Below are positions 1 to 12,502 of a DNA stretch of 64,000 nucleotides, in pieces (the first letter of the stretch is position 1; each line of letters begins with the position of its first letter). The notes beneath the pieces were generated by a model. The model was not told the DNA's origin. It was given only the letters and a program-made list of their open reading frames with translations, and made no database searches. Origin of the DNA: Dasyornis broadbenti (taxonomy: Eukaryota > Chordata > Aves > Passeriformes > Dasyornithidae); the NCBI GenBank assembly GCA_013397935.1, contig VZRN01001317.1, positions 2,872,266-2,936,265 on the forward strand, read 5' to 3'. A program made the translations under genes and the position numbers.

Positions 1-3000
1 ATGTGTTTTACATTTTTTATGATCAGGTGTGAGTTTATAAAGTTTATATTGGATTCTTTCTGGGGGAAGATTGAACACACAGACAAGGTTTGATTACTTG
101 TAACTTAGCCTTCAGCATCTGGTCTTTTACCATAGAAACCGCAAAAAAATCCGGGGCCTAGATTACCAATAATCTGAGTAAAAGCATTTTCACTAAAATG
201 TACTGTGATTCTTATTCCCTCCAAATTTTGGTAATGAAAACATTTAGGCATTTAGACAAAATAAAGTTATTTAGACTACATTTTGGGACAATGCCAAGAT
301 GAGCTGATTTTAGAATCCACCTGAAAACTGCTTAAGACTGGGATGAATCACTCCTGTCTCAGATGTTTTAGACACCTCGAACAATCTACTTGCAACTTTT
401 TCTCTGCTCATGAGCCACGTTCTGTGAATTGCTAAGCACCCTCAGCTTGCTCTACAGACAATAGGACTTTATAGCCCACAACTCTACCCAGGAGCAGCTC
501 AGCTCCTCTCAGACTAAAGCTTTAAGGAAGAGAATTCTCTTTTAGTAATAATCTGGCAACAGTTTAATGAAAAGTGGAAACACAGGGAGATAGGTGTTTC
601 TGTATTTCCATTAGTGTCACTGATCAAAGATTTAGAAAAGTCAGCAATAAGTTCTTTTGAAATCTCACTCCCAGGAGCACAGTTCAGAACGATTCCACTC
701 CATCCTATTGGTAGGTTTTGCAGTAAGACCCTTATTAGATTGCAATCTATTCACAATATTCTATTCATTTTTAGTCAAATTAAAACAACCGTGATTGTAG
801 TGCCACAGTTCATGCTGATACAAATAATGTGGTGTGAGAGCATTTCTATTATGAAAATCCTTTATTCCCTGCCTTGGTTTATAGCTCAAGCATAAAGAAC
901 TCAAATGGCACCGAAACTTGTCAGACCAGCCCAGGCAAGAATGTTACTCGTTGAAATATACAATGGTATAAAAAGAATTTGACTGCTTTCCCCTTGCAGA
1001 AATATAATGAGGTGAGGGAAACTGGAAATGTGCCACTGGAGTTGACCACTTGCCCCATCAGATTAGCATTCTTTAATTGCAGATGACTAATAAATGTGAG
1101 GACCAGGAAAATAGGTTAATCTGTTTTGCCTTCACTATCTGCAGTGTACATGATACAAGGATACAAACTGAACACAATTCCATGTAGGACCCATTCCTTT
1201 CAATTAATCCTTAATTTCAAGGAGTGAACACAGAAAATAGTCCCAGGGACATGGAGGAACTGGAGACAGATCCTAATGTGCAGCGTGTGTGCTCTCACCA
1301 CACAGCCAGGAAGGGCCTGCCCCAGAGAGAGCATCAATGGATCAAGCAAGAAAAGAAGCTGTGTGTGATACAAAGTCAGGTTAACACGAACAAGCTGGGA
1401 AAGAGTCATGAAACTGCAGATGTCCAGATAAAAGATAGACTGAAGCACATCTTTTACTCCCTGCATCTGGTATTTATCCTGGATTCACGCTTTGCGCTGT
1501 GTTTTTAACTCAGTTAATGGAAGTAGCACAAAGCAGTGCTTGGCAGAGAGAACACACTCCTATATCTTCTTTGTGGGCTTGATGATGCATGCACTAATCT
1601 GGGCAGCACTGATTTACAAATGCAAGAGACAGAGTGACACCAAATTCCAGGCTAAGGTAAACTTTTCTCCATTTGCTTCCTAGTTTTAAAGCAAGCTGCC
1701 AGTGTTTCCTTGAGCAGTACATTCACAGTTCCCTGAGCACTGAAAGCTCTGTAAGGCAGTGTTGCAGCTCAGAGCCCTCCATACACTCACAAAACCACCC
1801 CTTCTCTTCAGCCAGAGGAAATGCTCAGGTAGTGGCTCAGGGAACTGATCCCAGTTTCACTCACCTGGCAAAATAAACACACAGCAGTCCCCAGACTCTG
1901 GGGTTTTTACATCTCTGCATGGATCACACTCGTGTAAACAAAAGGTGGTGGCTGGAATGAACAAGTGGGGATAGGATTTCCTCCTCTGGCAGTATTAAAA
2001 GACTTGGCTAACTTAAAGTGCTCTTCTATGTTCGAGTTTCCAGAACCTGCTTCTTATGCAGCTTCAATTCACCCTTTCGCAGCAGAGCACAGCAGTGCAA
2101 AATGACACCAAGGGACTCTGGACTCCAACAGCCACCTTCACTTGTAACGTGTGGCAGCTACTCTTTGTCCTGGGGAGCTGACACAAGAAAGCCTGATTTG
2201 CTTAAAAATCCTTTCAAATGGAAAATGAATATCAATGTAATAAGCAAACAGGAAAAAAAAAAATTGCAAAATTCAATGTGGCCATTTATCCTAAGGTCTT
2301 CTGTTTCAATACATGCAGTTCCCCTTCCCTACATCTTTAAATACCAATTCTTACTTCTATTCTACATCCTGTTTGTTATGGGACAACAGGAATTTTTTTT
2401 AAATGGTGGGTCTTTACTAACTTAAATCAAATTCTTATTCAGTCACAGGTTCTATATGTTATCCCAGCTGAGAGATCACTGGAAAAATGCTGAAGCCAGA
2501 GGACAATTTTAACCAGAGCTGCCACCATGAAAACATGTTTGGAACTTCATTCCCCAAGGCATCACCTTTCTGTGAACTTTTCTTTACAGGTATTTGCTGC
2601 CCTAAGTCTGTTCAAATGGATTACTCGAATTTTACACAATACTCTAAAACTTACTCTTCTTTGGGAAATCATCTTCTGAAATACCAGAATTACCATTAGA
2701 AATGTCAAAAATTCCTGGTCTAATTGTATTAAAAAAAAAAAAAAAAAAAGCTAATATCACATTAAAATATCAGGATTGTCTCAGGAATGCTCTGGAGTTG
2801 AGAGACCTTGGTTATTCTGTTCTCCTTCGTTTTTACTGCAAAATCATTTCCCCACTACAAAGCCAAAAGTGTCATTTAAAGAGAAGATTAATCAAAAGGG
2901 AAGCAGGTAACTTGAGTATTGCTCAGTCAAGTAGTAACAAAAAAATCCCCAATATTGGAACAAATTATATATTTTTTTTTAATTTTATCCCCACTTGGTT

Positions 3001-3972
3001 AATCTTTCACACTAAGGTTGAACTGCATTTTCCAAACCGTCAGACATCATCTGTGAAAGTAGAGTTTTTTCTAATAAAAGGGTTGTCTGTAGAACTTTAA
3101 ATACAATCACAGCATATATACAGTCATAGCAGCTCAGATAAAGTCTTTGAAGCTGTTGTTCTGGTTTTATTCGTCATCTTATCATCAGCTGGGAACAATT
3201 ATCAGTAAAGCTTTCATAAGGTTCCATACAGGTTTAAGTATTTGCCAGAGAAAGAACACTGTTCCTTTTCCATTATCAAAGTAAAATCCAGTTGGTTTTT
3301 TCAATGCAGAGTTCGCTCAATTGAGTCAATATTTTAGGGACGTAATCCTGGTTGCTCCCAGTTACTCAAACACGCCCCTTATAGTGGCAGAACCAGAACT
3401 GTCCACAGAAACTGACAGCTAGAAATGCTAGAGGATTTCCAATTACCTGTAGAGAAATCAGTACTAAGCACGCAACGTGGACTTTTGGGAGCAGCTCATT
3501 TGAGCTGCCCTTTGTTTAACCTTGCACGTGACGATTGCGAAGAGCTCTCCGTAGCCAAGGGCAGGCTTTCCCTCATCACCCTCTCCCCTCATCAGGACTC
3601 AGATGCAGGCAGGTATCAGCAGAGAGATGACTGATGGGGGCACATGCTGCCATATGCTCGGCAAGGACAGAGCTGTCCCTAATTCCAGCAGCAGCGCCAC
3701 ACCCTGACCCCAGCACTGTCCTTCAGCAGATGTTCAGAGCCTCCGAGGGTGGCTTCCCATGGAGGGAGAAAGCAATGACAGAGGAGCTGACTGAACTCTT
3801 CACTGGTGCCCACTCGATTTACACGTGTACAGCGATGCTGAACTTGGGCGTGGAGCACACAGGACAAGCACGGCTCCAGAAAAGATGGCCCTGGACACCT
3901 GCACCAGCAGCATTTGTTGGTTTTGCAGACAGAAAATAAGCTTCTAGTTCATTAAAGCTGTCAAACTTTTTT
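1..3972. other. Unique AT-rich non-coding stretch
   Basis: No gene, exon or recognisable transposon was seen. All open frames are short (at most about 135 codons), have no recognisable domain and overlap each other on both strands, as expected by chance. Short adenine runs occur at 2253-2263 and 2731-2749. The part from 3425 to 3900 is somewhat richer in G and C but shows no promoter-like or repeat signature that I can name. Confidence 0.6.
2731..2749 (+). repeat. Poly-A homopolymer (19 A)
   Basis: An uninterrupted run of 19 adenines. No AATAAA lies in the 30 bases before it and no recognisable retrocopy body is upstream, so it reads as a simple homopolymer and not as the tail of a processed pseudogene. 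Confidence 0.9.
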
Positions 3973-4327
3973 AAAACAGACAAACAAACAAACAAAAAAT
4001 TCAACAAAAAACCTAACCAAGCCAAAAAAAAAAAAAAAACCCACAAAAAAACCCCAAACCAAACACCAAAAAAAAAACCCACCAAAGCAAAAAAACCAAA
4101 AAACCCAAAACCCAAAAAACCCACAAAAACCTCAAAAAACAAAAACTAAAATAAACAACAAAACCCCAAAAACCCACAAAAAACTCAGAAAACAAAAACG
4201 AAAAAAAATTAAAACAACAAAAAAAAACCAAACAAAAAAACCCCAAAAAACCAAAAAACCCCCCACAACAACAAGAACAAAAAAACCAGCCAAACAAACA
4301 AACAAAAAAAAAAAAACAGACCAAAAC
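3973..4327 (+). repeat. A/C-only low-complexity tract (about 355 bp)
   Basis: On the + strand this stretch is made almost entirely of A and C, with only a handful of G and T. It begins and ends with CAAA-type repeats and contains ten C-runs of three or more (for example 4040-4042, 4052-4055, 4104-4106, 4111-4113, 4120-4122, 4241-4244, 4259-4264) separated by A-runs. The minus strand is therefore T-rich with G-runs. Minus-strand open frames across it are strings of Phe, Gly, Leu and Trp codons and are artefacts. It is too irregular for a single-unit microsatellite. Origin from slippage in an A-rich tail or seed is likely but not shown. A further A-run lies at 4356-4366. Confidence 0.9.
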
Positions 4328-7300
4328 TTATCAGTAAGTGTTGAGGTTTTCTATTAAAAAAAAAAACATAAGGCATTTTTCAAACACACCTCTCCATAAA
4401 TTCTCAGGTACCTGGTACTAATTTATGGCAATCTTCTGTAATAAAAACAGCCTGAAACAAATTGTGCAGCTGGAGACAACTCAGCGAAAAATTAAAAAAT
4501 ACTGGTGACAAGTTTCTTTCTGATGTAAAAGGCAGATGCATCCTCCTAGTTTATCGTATTCTGGGCTCTTTTCATCATCCTGCTGCCTTCACACATAATA
4601 ACTAATCTGACTGGTTTATGTTTAAGCTGTTTAAGACAATTTAAGTTAATTAAGAATAAACATAATGCCTGAAGTTAAAATGCAGAGACCACATCTAAGT
4701 AAGAATATCTCAGGGTATGGGTAAATTTTTTCTCTCTCAATATTGAGCATATGTTTACATAATCTATTGGACAGACGTAATTTCAAGAATGTGCTTTGAG
4801 AGATTTCAGGTCTGAGCATCTAACCTGTTCTCCAGAAGAAGAATGTGAATCTTTGCCTCTGCTCAAGAAGGAGAACTGCTCTTAACATCTGAAAATCAAT
4901 CACTGAATATGCCAGACTGTAGGAGAATGAGTCTCAGTCTGAACAGACAAGTACACTATTTTTGGCAGTTGTGCTTCAGTTCTTTCCTGTTGTAATTGAT
5001 CTCTATTATTTTATTTATTTGTCATAGCTCATAATGTACAAGCAAGTCAAATATGCCTACAGCAGTACCTTGGCTCTATTGAGCTGTAAGTCTTATTTCT
5101 CATTCCTAAAAAGAAATCCTACTCAAAGGGGTGTTTTACATCTAATTACTGGTTGTTTGTGGCATGCTCTCTCTGGATGTTGTACGAAATGCCAACATTT
5201 AATATTTCATGTAGCCACTGATCCTTTTGTTCACATTTGGAATGTAATGAAGACCTTGTGCAATGCAGTAATTTATTCCAACTTCATCACGTACACCTAA
5301 AGGCTTTCCTTCTTGTGCCTTCCCCTTTTATGTTGTTCATTTATATTTTACTGTAAACAACAAGAATATATGAACTATTTTACTGTCCGTGTGTCACGAA
5401 ACAATGGAATTTCACAGTAATGGTCTACCAAGGCTATTTCAAGCAACTAAGTCATTTTAAACAAACTATATGAGGAATCCACAACTCACACCATAAATGA
5501 TTTTATCTATCAAATCTGAGATTTATTCCAGGAAAGCACAACCCCCACAGCTGTTTATAATTTATGTTTTATTTAAGGAACAGTAATGGAGTTTGATCTC
5601 AAAAGGCAATAATAAAAAGAATCACAGACTGATAATGTCTCATGTACAATTTAAAAAATATTTCATACAGAACCAGTATAGTTTTTATCAAATATTTTCC
5701 TATAAATGTTTCTTAAGTTAGGATTTTTTCAAGGTTTTGTTTTGAAAGCTGTAACAATATTTTGATTCTCATTTTACTCAAAGATAAAACCAGCCTCAAA
5801 ACGGTGAAATTCCTCTTGGGACAGAACTTTCACTTTCTCAGCAGCTCTAGATTTCATACATATAATATGCACACACTTCCAATTTGTGTAAATAAGGCAT
5901 ACAGAATATTTTAAATTTCATATCTTTTTCCTCTTTAGCCTCTCTTCTCTTTTTTCTGGTAAACAAACAATTTTTTAAAAATCTTGTATATCCCATGTAT
6001 AACACCAAAAGCATGAAAGCCAAATTGATTTGGAAAATACTGAAAAGTAACATTTAAAGAATACAGAAAAATGAAAGTCTTCTGAGCTGAAGATATGAGG
6101 CAAGTAGGACCTAAATCCAGGAGCAGGTGTGCACCAGCTGTTTGTGCATTTTAATTTACTTTAAAGGCTAAAAGAAATGACAGAAGGATTCACCTCTTTT
6201 CTGCAACCTCTGTGCTCAGTATTTCACCCTTTCTTCTCAGAAATCCCTTCACCTGCTCAGGGAATCCCAATAAGTGAAGCATCAGTCGCTGGTGTGGCAA
6301 TGAAACGCTGGACACCGCACGATAATGGCAAGGAATTCAGACCGTGGTTTATAGAGGATGCTCTGAGACATCATCTGCAAAGCCCATAGCTGGTAAGAAC
6401 GGAGAGTCAAACACAGCCTCTCAGTAAATTCCTTTGCTAAGGTTTAGAAAAGAAATGTAGAAGATCCTGCCATGGACACCACCCCAAAGCCAACGTGGTG
6501 GGGAAAGCCTCTTCTGCCAGAACCTGACTGATCTATCTGGCCAGGGAACCACCTCACCTTCAACTGCAAAAGGCGTCAGCAGCCTTCTCCTCAAAGAGAT
6601 TCTTCTATCTCTTTATTAACTACTATTACTATTAATGACTTCCCAGGCTGAGATGTGGATTGTGACTATTACACAGGACTTAGGCAGTGCTCTGCTGTTA
6701 CACATCAGTGACATTCCTCTGCCTCACAGTAGTTGTTGCCTTAGTGGTTAATATACTGTGCTTTCATAGAAACAGTAAAGTATAAATCTCACGTTGCTTT
6801 ATCCACGGTAGGAATATTACCATAGGAGCTCAGGCTATTTTGGGAATACCAGAATAAGCAAGGTCTGTAATATCCTCTTCAAAGATGACAATCTTTGTGC
6901 TACAAAGAATGAAATTTCCTCTATTAATTACACTTTTCTGCGGTTCTGCATCCTCAGATCCAGTCCTGTATCCTCAAAGGTATTTCATTATCTCTTCAGC
7001 CAAGAAAGGCTCAGTATCCATTACCCAGCTTCCCGCTGACAAAAGATCTTCCACTAATTACAAAGAGACTTTGCATGAGTAAAGGTTACTGCAAAGTTTA
7101 AGTTGTTGCTACAATGAGTCACAAGGACTCCTCATTTCTGTGGTTGTCCTCTCCCCACTCCACACACCTTCCTCACACACTCCAGTGAAGCTGGAAAATG
7201 CAGCTGGTGATGGTTACACACCTCAGAGTTAAGGGCTCGGTCCTGCCCATGGATCCCTTCCATGTCAGGATGGTTACAGGGCGAGTAACCCTGAGTTTCA

Positions 7301-10080
7301 AATCATGGAGTTATCTGCAGGTTCACTGTAGTTATTTCCAAACCACAGGCTTTGAAATAGTAACTTAGAGTTGCTTCACTCCAACTAACAAAAAGATGCA
7401 CTCTGACACCTGATTTGCTCTCTGGAGAGGGATCTCAAGCTCCAGCCAGATGGCTCTGAGGCTCCTGCTAGGGCTGATCTATGCTGGCCAATTTATAAGA
7501 ATTGGAGACCATAATATTACACATTTCACAGTCTCTGGTGTTAAAATTTGATGTGAAAAATGTAACTGAATCAGCTAGTGACGGCATCTTTTTATATTTT
7601 ATTGCATTGTGGTTCTAATATCATTAGAAGATATTGCACTCAGTTACTCAAAAGTGAGAAAATTCCAGGATGGACACTTTCATACACAAACAGAAAGCAT
7701 TTGAAGTACCTAAGGGGTGTTAATGTGTAGGAAATCTGAGTTGAATACACTTTTTAAACTGCTGTAGAAGAAGAGTTCTTTTTTTCTTCCCTGTTTCTAG
7801 GGATGAACACAAATATTTTACTGAGAATAGGAGAGAAAATGGAAACTAAGCAAACAACTGCAGTTCCAGAAATTCTGCTTCATAAATTATGCCGATAAGG
7901 AAAATGTAGCTTGGTGATTTTACAATGCTTGAGTTTCAAATTGAATTAAGTAGAAGTGCTTTATGTGCATTGCCAAGCACTTTCAAGAGGCTGTTTCCTG
8001 TCTTTCATGATGCAGTTATCTTTTAATGAACTAGGTGTTTGGGTTTTTCACTAATGTGATGCATTTTATCTGGAAGATCTTACACTACACAGGAATAAAA
8101 TATTCATAATTGAGCATCGTGGTCCTTTTAGTCTCTTATCCTCACAGTGAGATTCTAAAAAGAGCATTGCTTTACAATCGTTTAGATTTTATTTTCTTTA
8201 AAATTTTCCTTCTCTGTAACACTTCCCAAGACGTCCAAGGCTATTATAAATCACAAATGCACACACAAAAGGTTCTGCCTGAATTCAGCACGCCTTAGAT
8301 CCTTTCCACTGCAGAGCACAATGAGAAAAGCTGACCAGGAGAGATGCCCCTGTGAATTCACTCAGATCTACCTTTTGCATGTAAATATAGAAAATTCCTG
8401 TCTCCCTCATTTCTGAATAATTACCGCACACATCCTATTTCTTAATCTAAATCTGAGTTGTTTGCTACTTTCCATGCGAGGATACTACATATATTGGGAA
8501 ATGTATGGTGCTGTTAATGTGTTTGAGGTCAGCATTTTACCTCTGATGATAAAACATTGATCCATTTTTATAGACAGAAGCACATTCTTAGAAATGGGCC
8601 TAAGAATGTGTGCCTAAACCAAAGCAAAATCTTCAGAGAGTTATTTTATTACCCATTCTGATGGGAATGCTGCGTTCTCCTGCATTCACACCCCCAAGCC
8701 TATGGTCATTATTTAACCAACAAATTGTTCCTTTTGGCTTGCACACACAGAACACCTTTTCTTCCTCACTTGTATGAAAAATGCCCCACTTAATCTCCTC
8801 TTCTTTGCCTGGTTTCTCCATATATGAGTAACCTGCAGGACACCTCTTATTTCACAAATGATATTTCATCTCTTGCTCCTTTACCAGCAGAACTTCTCTG
8901 CCTCGTAAGATTCTGCCATACCAAAGCATTATATGCCAAAAATGTCCTTCTCAGTCACACAGTGGCTCTTTTACAGAAAGCCACTTGAGATAATTCAATG
9001 CTACTATCCTAGATTTTCCAAGTCGGAACCTAGAAATAGGAAAACATCAACAGTACTACAAAATTCCTTGCTATGATAACAGTAATATATTCTGCTTCTT
9101 AAAAATTTTGTGTTAGTCTTTCTGCAGTTTAAAAATTTACAACACTGTGATTTACACCCTAGTGTGTTTTTAACATCAAAGGAAAAGCTCTAAAATCAAA
9201 AAATATGAGTTGCTGATGACTGAATATAAATGAATATATTTTAAACTCCAAATTATGGTAATAAATTAGAAAAAAAATTGCCTGCACATGATATTTCAAG
9301 GATAATCCCTGCTTACTGAACTTAAGAAACAAGAGATTTGACTTTCAGATGTCATAATATTTTGTTAAGGTTTCAAAAAACTGTAACTTGTCAGGGTCAC
9401 AGTTTGAAGTTTATTCACTGGATATATTTATCTTGAAGTCTTCTAATACTTTCAATGGTCCAGAAGGAAAACTCTGATTGAAACATGGGAAGTCCAATGC
9501 TTTTCTTCCTGGTACTGCTACCAACACTGAACCTCATTAACTTTATAGACACTGAGAGTTTTAGAATCCTGGCTTAAAGTCTGATTCAAAGACTTCTGGA
9601 AGTCCACCTAAGGGAGGATATTTATTGATTCAGTCAAAGGGTACCAAATGCTAGGAAACTAAGCACGCTTTTTGTGTACATTTCACAAACATAATATCTT
9701 TTGGATGTCTGTAAGAAAAAATACCATTTAAATGTAACATGACAACAAAGAAATGAAGTTATAATAAGAACAAAAATGAGTTAATATTGCACTGAATTAA
9801 GACTCATGAGACACACATCTCACTTTCAAGACGGTTTACAATTACTATTAATTTTATTTAAGGCTCAATTTGATGAATTCAATTCCCATTCTAATTTAAT
9901 TATTTTGGGGTTTTTTACTTATGTTAAACAAAAATATGCAGAATACCCTCATTCATTGTGATGAAGAAAGGATCTTCCTTTTAAATATATTGAATTTGCT
10001 CAATTTTCCAGTCACTTAAAAGTACAGGGTGTCTATAACAGAGATGATGGTGAAACACAGCTGATGAAAGCTACAGGTGT
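4328..10080. other. Unique AT-rich non-coding stretch
   Basis: No gene or recognisable interspersed repeat. Open frames are all under about 90 codons and without recognisable motifs. The only structured item noted is the inverted repeat at 8581-8610. The interval 9200-10000 is especially AT-rich. Confidence 0.55.
8581..8610. repeat. Perfect 11-bp inverted repeat, 8-nt loop
   Basis: The arm cacattcttag (8581-8591) is the exact reverse complement of ctaagaatgtg (8600-8610), with an eight-base loop between them. The stem does not extend beyond 11 bp without bulges, so it is much shorter than a microRNA precursor and is not called as an RNA gene. Confidence 0.85.
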
Positions 10081-10500
10081 TGTGGCTGCTGCCCACGGAG
10101 AGGCTTGAAGCCAAATGGACGAGGCATCAGCGCCAATGCCAAGAATTCCCGTGAGGCAGAGATGGAGATTTGACTCATGGATCCATCCATTCCTGAGGGA
10201 GGGATAAATGCTGGATTGAACGTCACACCCCTCGCTGCTGCAGCAACGCCCGCTGGGCGCCTCGGGAAATGTCAGTGGGGTGGATCCTCGCCCAAGATTG
10301 TGTGAGTGGGAAGAATTGCAGGCTTCTCTTTTGGGCCAGGAAAGCAATGGGGAGCGCTATCGTAAGGCACGTTCTGCCTCCCTTTCCAGCATCAGGAAGG
10401 CCCTGTACAGGTGCCCCACAGAAGCGGCTCAGAGGCAGGGACAGCTGCTCCCACCGCAGCTTTTGTGGACTCTCAGCTGGTGAGGTATAAATTGAGATGA
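10081..10500. other. CpG-enriched, GC-rich patch
   Basis: I count 16 CpG dinucleotides in these 420 bases, well above the surrounding sequence, with the densest part at 10221-10265. Overlapping open frames of 60-100 codons occur on both strands, which is what high GC content produces; none resembles a known protein. It could be a weak CpG island, a distal regulatory element or a decayed unrecognised repeat. Confidence 0.5.
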
Positions 10501-12367
10501 GCTGGACCTCTGCCATTATTAACCTGCCCTTAATTCAGAGAACTGTTTTCAGCTGAGAGGAGAAGACAGATGTGCATAGAGATACAGAAGTACTTACAGT
10601 AATACAGAAGTATTTACATCAGGGACAACTCTATCACGAGTGATTATTCAGGTTTACCCAAATAAACACAGAAAATACCTCTGCGTCATTTCTCTCCATC
10701 ATAGGTGGAATATTTATTTACTCATTCTAATTTAAACTCGTTTTAGAAACTCATTCGGTTCTAGTCAGACCAGTGAAAGAAACAGCCATCACAGATTTTG
10801 TAAGGAAGGAATTTTACTCTAAAACATATTTTCAATATAGCAAGTGGCCAAGCAGCATAAGGAAACAGATACTCAACAATGGAGTAAACCTTCTGTAATG
10901 GTGACACCAGCTTGCTCTGACTAGCTGAAGAAAGAAAGGAGAATTTTCTTTACTTTGAAGCAGCATCTTTGCTAAGTTATTTTGGGCTCCAGTGAGACTG
11001 ATGGCAGAATGGGACTCCTTTTGTTTAACCCTTTAGATATCAGTTTCACATATGCATGTAAATGACTTTGACTTGATGTGGGAATAAATAATTCAAGTTG
11101 GCTTTAACGAGATCTAAATTACTAACCGCGATATACATTGTTCTTCTTCGCAGGCTGAGCACAGCAGAGTAAATTTTAATTGTGATGCTTAGGGATTTTC
11201 ATTAGCAGTGAAACCCCTTGTGCACTGAAATGAGAGCGTTCCCTAGAGAGTGCAGAAGCAAGCAGAGAGAATATGTAATGAACTGAGCTCAACAAAATGA
11301 AGGTCAGAGCCAACATTCATGCAGAAAAGAGGTCACCTTAGGAAGCTGTGTTATTAAATACAGCCTGGAATGTCTACACCTTGACAAGCAGCAGGAGGAA
11401 ATCGCTGCTTATTCCAGCCATAATCAAGCGACAACATGTAGCTGAATTCGCAGCGGATTTGCAGGCCAAGATACATCTTAAGGAACTGGTATTTACAGAT
11501 TTGAGAAACAGAACATGACTTTATTGGCCAAATTCTTGGCCAAGAACCCAGTCATATGGGTTCAAAACTGACACAAAGGACTCTTAAGAAATACAGATGT
11601 GTAAATTATTTTGTCTCACCAATCAAATGGAACTCAGCAGAGCTACTGCTACAGAATTTACAGAAGGGAGAATTACAGCTTCTTGTTGCAAGAGAACAAG
11701 GAACAGAGGATGTAAAATTTAGTGAAATTATATTGGGGAATGAACTAAAAGACAACAGAGGAGAAAAACTTCTCGAGACAAATCATCATGTGGTGGAGAA
11801 AAATGAACTGGATGATAGAGAGCAATCAGCACCACATGAGTTACCCCTGGGAGAGACAAAATGCAGTAAACACAAAACACAGGATTCTGTGATTTGGAGC
11901 TTCTAATCTGGGATGTCCACAACAGAAGGATCTGTCTTAGGGTTATCGCCTTTACCAGAACTCCTTTAAAAGAATAGTCATTGATGACTACTTGAATCTT
12001 GCTTTTTTCAACCTGTATATCTTCTTAAAGAGCTTTTCCTTCTCAGTTGTGTGTCCCAGAGGGGTTTTAACTTCCACAGTCTGTGAACTGAGTAGCCTGA
12101 TGAAAGGAACTGTGGCCTTTCAATCACTTTTTAATGGTGGTGAAACAAAAATTGCTTTTTGTTCTCAAAGCAATTTACATAGTATAGCACTTGCACCTAC
12201 TGATCGGAGGGATTTATCACAGTTTTTGCTCCCAGTAAAGACCACAGCACTACTTTTTAGAATTGAAAGAAACACCATGGTTAAGCTTCCAAATTTAATT
12301 CTTGTGTCACTGTGATATTTTCTGGTATTTTTCTCTTTTTCCCTTGTCTTTTTCTGAGTGTATGAAC
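10501..12367. other. Unique non-coding stretch
   Basis: No gene seen. An open frame of 116 codons at 11556-11906 (+) has no recognisable domain and no splice or promoter context. The section 11100-11480 has a dense, non-repetitive mixed-base texture and is listed among the findings as a candidate conserved element. Confidence 0.5.
10582..10621 (+). repeat. 20-bp tandem duplication, two copies
   Basis: Two adjacent 20-base units (10582-10601 and 10602-10621), both starting atacagaagta, differ at a few positions. This is a short local duplication with no coding context. Confidence 0.85.
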
Positions 12368-12482
12368 ACAAAAAAAAAAAAAAAAAAACCCCAAAAAAAA
12401 AAAAAAAACCCCAAAAAAAAAAAAAAAAAAAAAAAACCCACCAAACTAAAAAGCAAAAAAAAACCACCAGAAACAAAGCAAA
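12368..12482 (+). repeat. A-rich tract with regularly spaced CCCC blocks
   Basis: Runs of adenine (12370-12388, 12393-12408, 12413-12436) are split by CCCC at 12389-12392 and 12409-12412, giving a 20-base period of A16 plus C4. Beyond 12436 the tract degrades into mixed A/C sequence. The minus strand reads as G4 blocks in long T-runs. Open frames here on either strand are low-complexity artefacts. Confidence 0.9.
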
Positions 12483-12502
12483 GATGTTGAAAGCAAAGAT
12501 GT
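12477..12502 (+). repeat. 11-bp direct repeat with 15-bp period
   Basis: The sequence agcaaagatgt occurs at 12477-12487 and again at 12492-12502, directly at the 3' edge of the A/C tract. It is probably a slippage duplication that arose together with the tract. Confidence 0.85.

Noticed and set aside
2731..2749. Poly-A as the tail of a processed pseudogene
   Set aside because: There is no upstream polyadenylation signal at the right distance and no recognisable gene body.
3819..4324. Two minus-strand frames of over 100 codons rich in Phe, Gly and Trp
   Set aside because: They are mostly translations of the A/C low-complexity tract and have no protein-like composition.
8581..8610. microRNA precursor
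   Set aside because: An 11-bp stem is far short of the roughly 30-bp stem of a microRNA hairpin. The same holds for the hairpins at 38492, 42008, 45745 and 62387.
12389..12436. Telomere-like G4T-rich pattern on the minus strand
   Set aside because: It resembles ciliate telomeric repeats only superficially. Vertebrate telomeres are TTAGGG and no such array is present.
12165..12490. Frames encoding poly-Lys (plus) or poly-Phe (minus)
   Set aside because: They are artefacts of the A-rich tract with CCCC blocks.
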